The notes beneath the pieces were generated by a model, which was given only the letters and a program-made list of their open reading frames with translations, was not told where the DNA came from and ran no database searches. Position numbers and translations under genes: made by a program. Shown here piece by piece: positions 14,735-15,328 of a stretch of DNA of 15,328 nt (the first letter of the stretch is position 1; each line of letters starts with the position of its first letter). The stretch comes from Betaproteobacteria bacterium (GTDB taxonomy: Bacteria; Pseudomonadota; Gammaproteobacteria; Burkholderiales; Burkholderiaceae): positions 1-15,328 of the forward strand of contig CANIMS010000015.1 in the NCBI GenBank assembly GCA_947468785.1, read 5' to 3'.

Positions 14735-15328
14735 ATGTCTGAAATTAAAAAAGCAGTATTAGCTTATTCGGGTGGTCTAGACACTAGCGTGATCTTGAAG
14801 TGGCTTCAGGATACATATGGTTGCGAGATCGTGACATTCACCGCTGACTTGGGTCAGGGAGAAGAATTAGAGCCGGCGCGTGCTAAGGCATTGCAGTTTG
14901 GAATCAAGCCCGAGAATATTTTTATTGATGACTTGCGTGAAGAATTTGTCCGCGATTTCGTATTTCCGATGTTTCGCGCCAACACAATCTATGAAGGCGA
15001 GTACCTATTGGGTACATCTATTGCACGCCCATTAATTGCGAAGCGTCAAATTGAAATCGCCCGTTTAACGGGTTCTGATGCTGTGTCACATGGTGCCACT
15101 GGAAAAGGTAATGATCAGGTTCGCTTTGAATTGGGCTATTATGCTCTTGAGCCGGGGATTAAAGTAATTGCCCCATGGCGTGAATGGGATCTGCTCTCCC
15201 GTGAAAAACTGATGGCCTATGCAGAAAAGCACGGTATTCCAGTTGAGATGAAACATAAGCAAGGCGGCTCACCCTATTCCATGGATGCCAATTTGTTGCA
15301 TATTAGCTATGAAGGCCGTCATTTAGAA
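14735..15328 (+). CDS. argG: Argininosuccinate synthase ArgG, 3'-truncated by the window edge
   Basis: ArgG condenses citrulline and aspartate with ATP to argininosuccinate, using the product of ArgF. The frame is open from ATG at 14735 to the last base, giving 198 of roughly 400 residues. The N-terminus [20 protein letters not shown] carries the PP-loop ATP pyrophosphatase motif (AYSGGLDTS, residues 10-18). [39 protein letters not shown] and the [14 protein letters not shown] segment that contacts citrulline and aspartate follow, then IAPWREWD and [20 protein letters not shown]. The 34-base gap after argF has no terminator, so the two are probably co-transcribed. Only a weak purine-rich ribosome site is visible. 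Continuation past the edge is assumed. Confidence 0.96.
   Translation, partial: MSEIKKAVLAYSGGLDTSVILKWLQDTYGCEIVTFTADLGQGEELEPARAKALQFGIKPENIFIDDLREEFVRDFVFPMFRANTIYEGEYLLGTSIARPLIAKRQIEIARLTGSDAVSHGATGKGNDQVRFELGYYALEPGIKVIAPWREWDLLSREKLMAYAEKHGIPVEMKHKQGGSPYSMDANLLHISYEGRHLE

Noticed and set aside
1..15328. A mobile element, defence island, CRISPR array or new multi-gene system
   Set aside because: All genes but two are recognised housekeeping functions, the order is typical of the lineage, and there are no direct-repeat arrays, integrases, transposases or tRNA attachment sites.

Overview
The window looks like the core chromosome of a betaproteobacterium of the family Burkholderiaceae, most likely Polynucleobacter or a close freshwater relative. 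The basis is recognition rather than a search: protein sequences of betaproteobacterial type, moderate GC content, very tight gene packing, and a gene order (dnaK-dnaJ / panB-folK-pcnB-HAD-hda-AI-2E / purM / murJ / rpsT-DUF3579-argF-argG) that I associate with Burkholderiales. There are no transposases, phage genes, CRISPR arrays, tRNAs, rRNAs or toxin and defence modules, and no stretch above 300 bases lacks a gene.

Layout. (1) 1-2923, plus strand: the 3' part of dnaK, whose first ~90 codons lie off the left edge, then dnaJ, separated by about 100 bases holding a perfect 10-bp hairpin. (2) 2930-8207, minus strand: a compact probable operon read as AI-2E family membrane protein, hda, HAD-IB phosphatase, pcnB, folK, panB, with gaps of 12, 19, -4, 53 and 17 bases. 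It converges on dnaJ (6-base gap). (3) 8280-9332, plus strand: purM, divergent from the AI-2E gene across ~72 bases and convergent with miaA (6-base gap). (4) 9339-12794, minus strand: murJ, a SirB1-type transglutaminase-like gene and miaA; miaA has its own consensus -10 box. (5) 12947-13288: rpsT with a structured upstream region and a strong intrinsic terminator. (6) 13293-13601, minus strand: a DUF3579 gene of unknown function. (7) 13753-15328, plus strand: argF followed 34 bases later by argG, which runs off the right edge.

Functionally the window combines protein folding (DnaK/DnaJ), pantothenate and folate synthesis (PanB, FolK), RNA polyadenylation (PcnB), control of replication initiation (Hda), purine synthesis (PurM), tRNA modification (MiaA), peptidoglycan precursor flipping (MurJ), the ribosome (S20) and the last steps of arginine synthesis (ArgF, ArgG). 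I found no convincing new multi-gene system. The points most worth a second look are small: a nested inverted repeat upstream of rpsT, a cysteine-free transglutaminase-like protein, a perfect -10 box that would make miaA mRNA leaderless, a TTG-started DUF3579 gene with a palindrome at its start, a cysteine-rich tail on FolK, and the dnaK-dnaJ hairpin.
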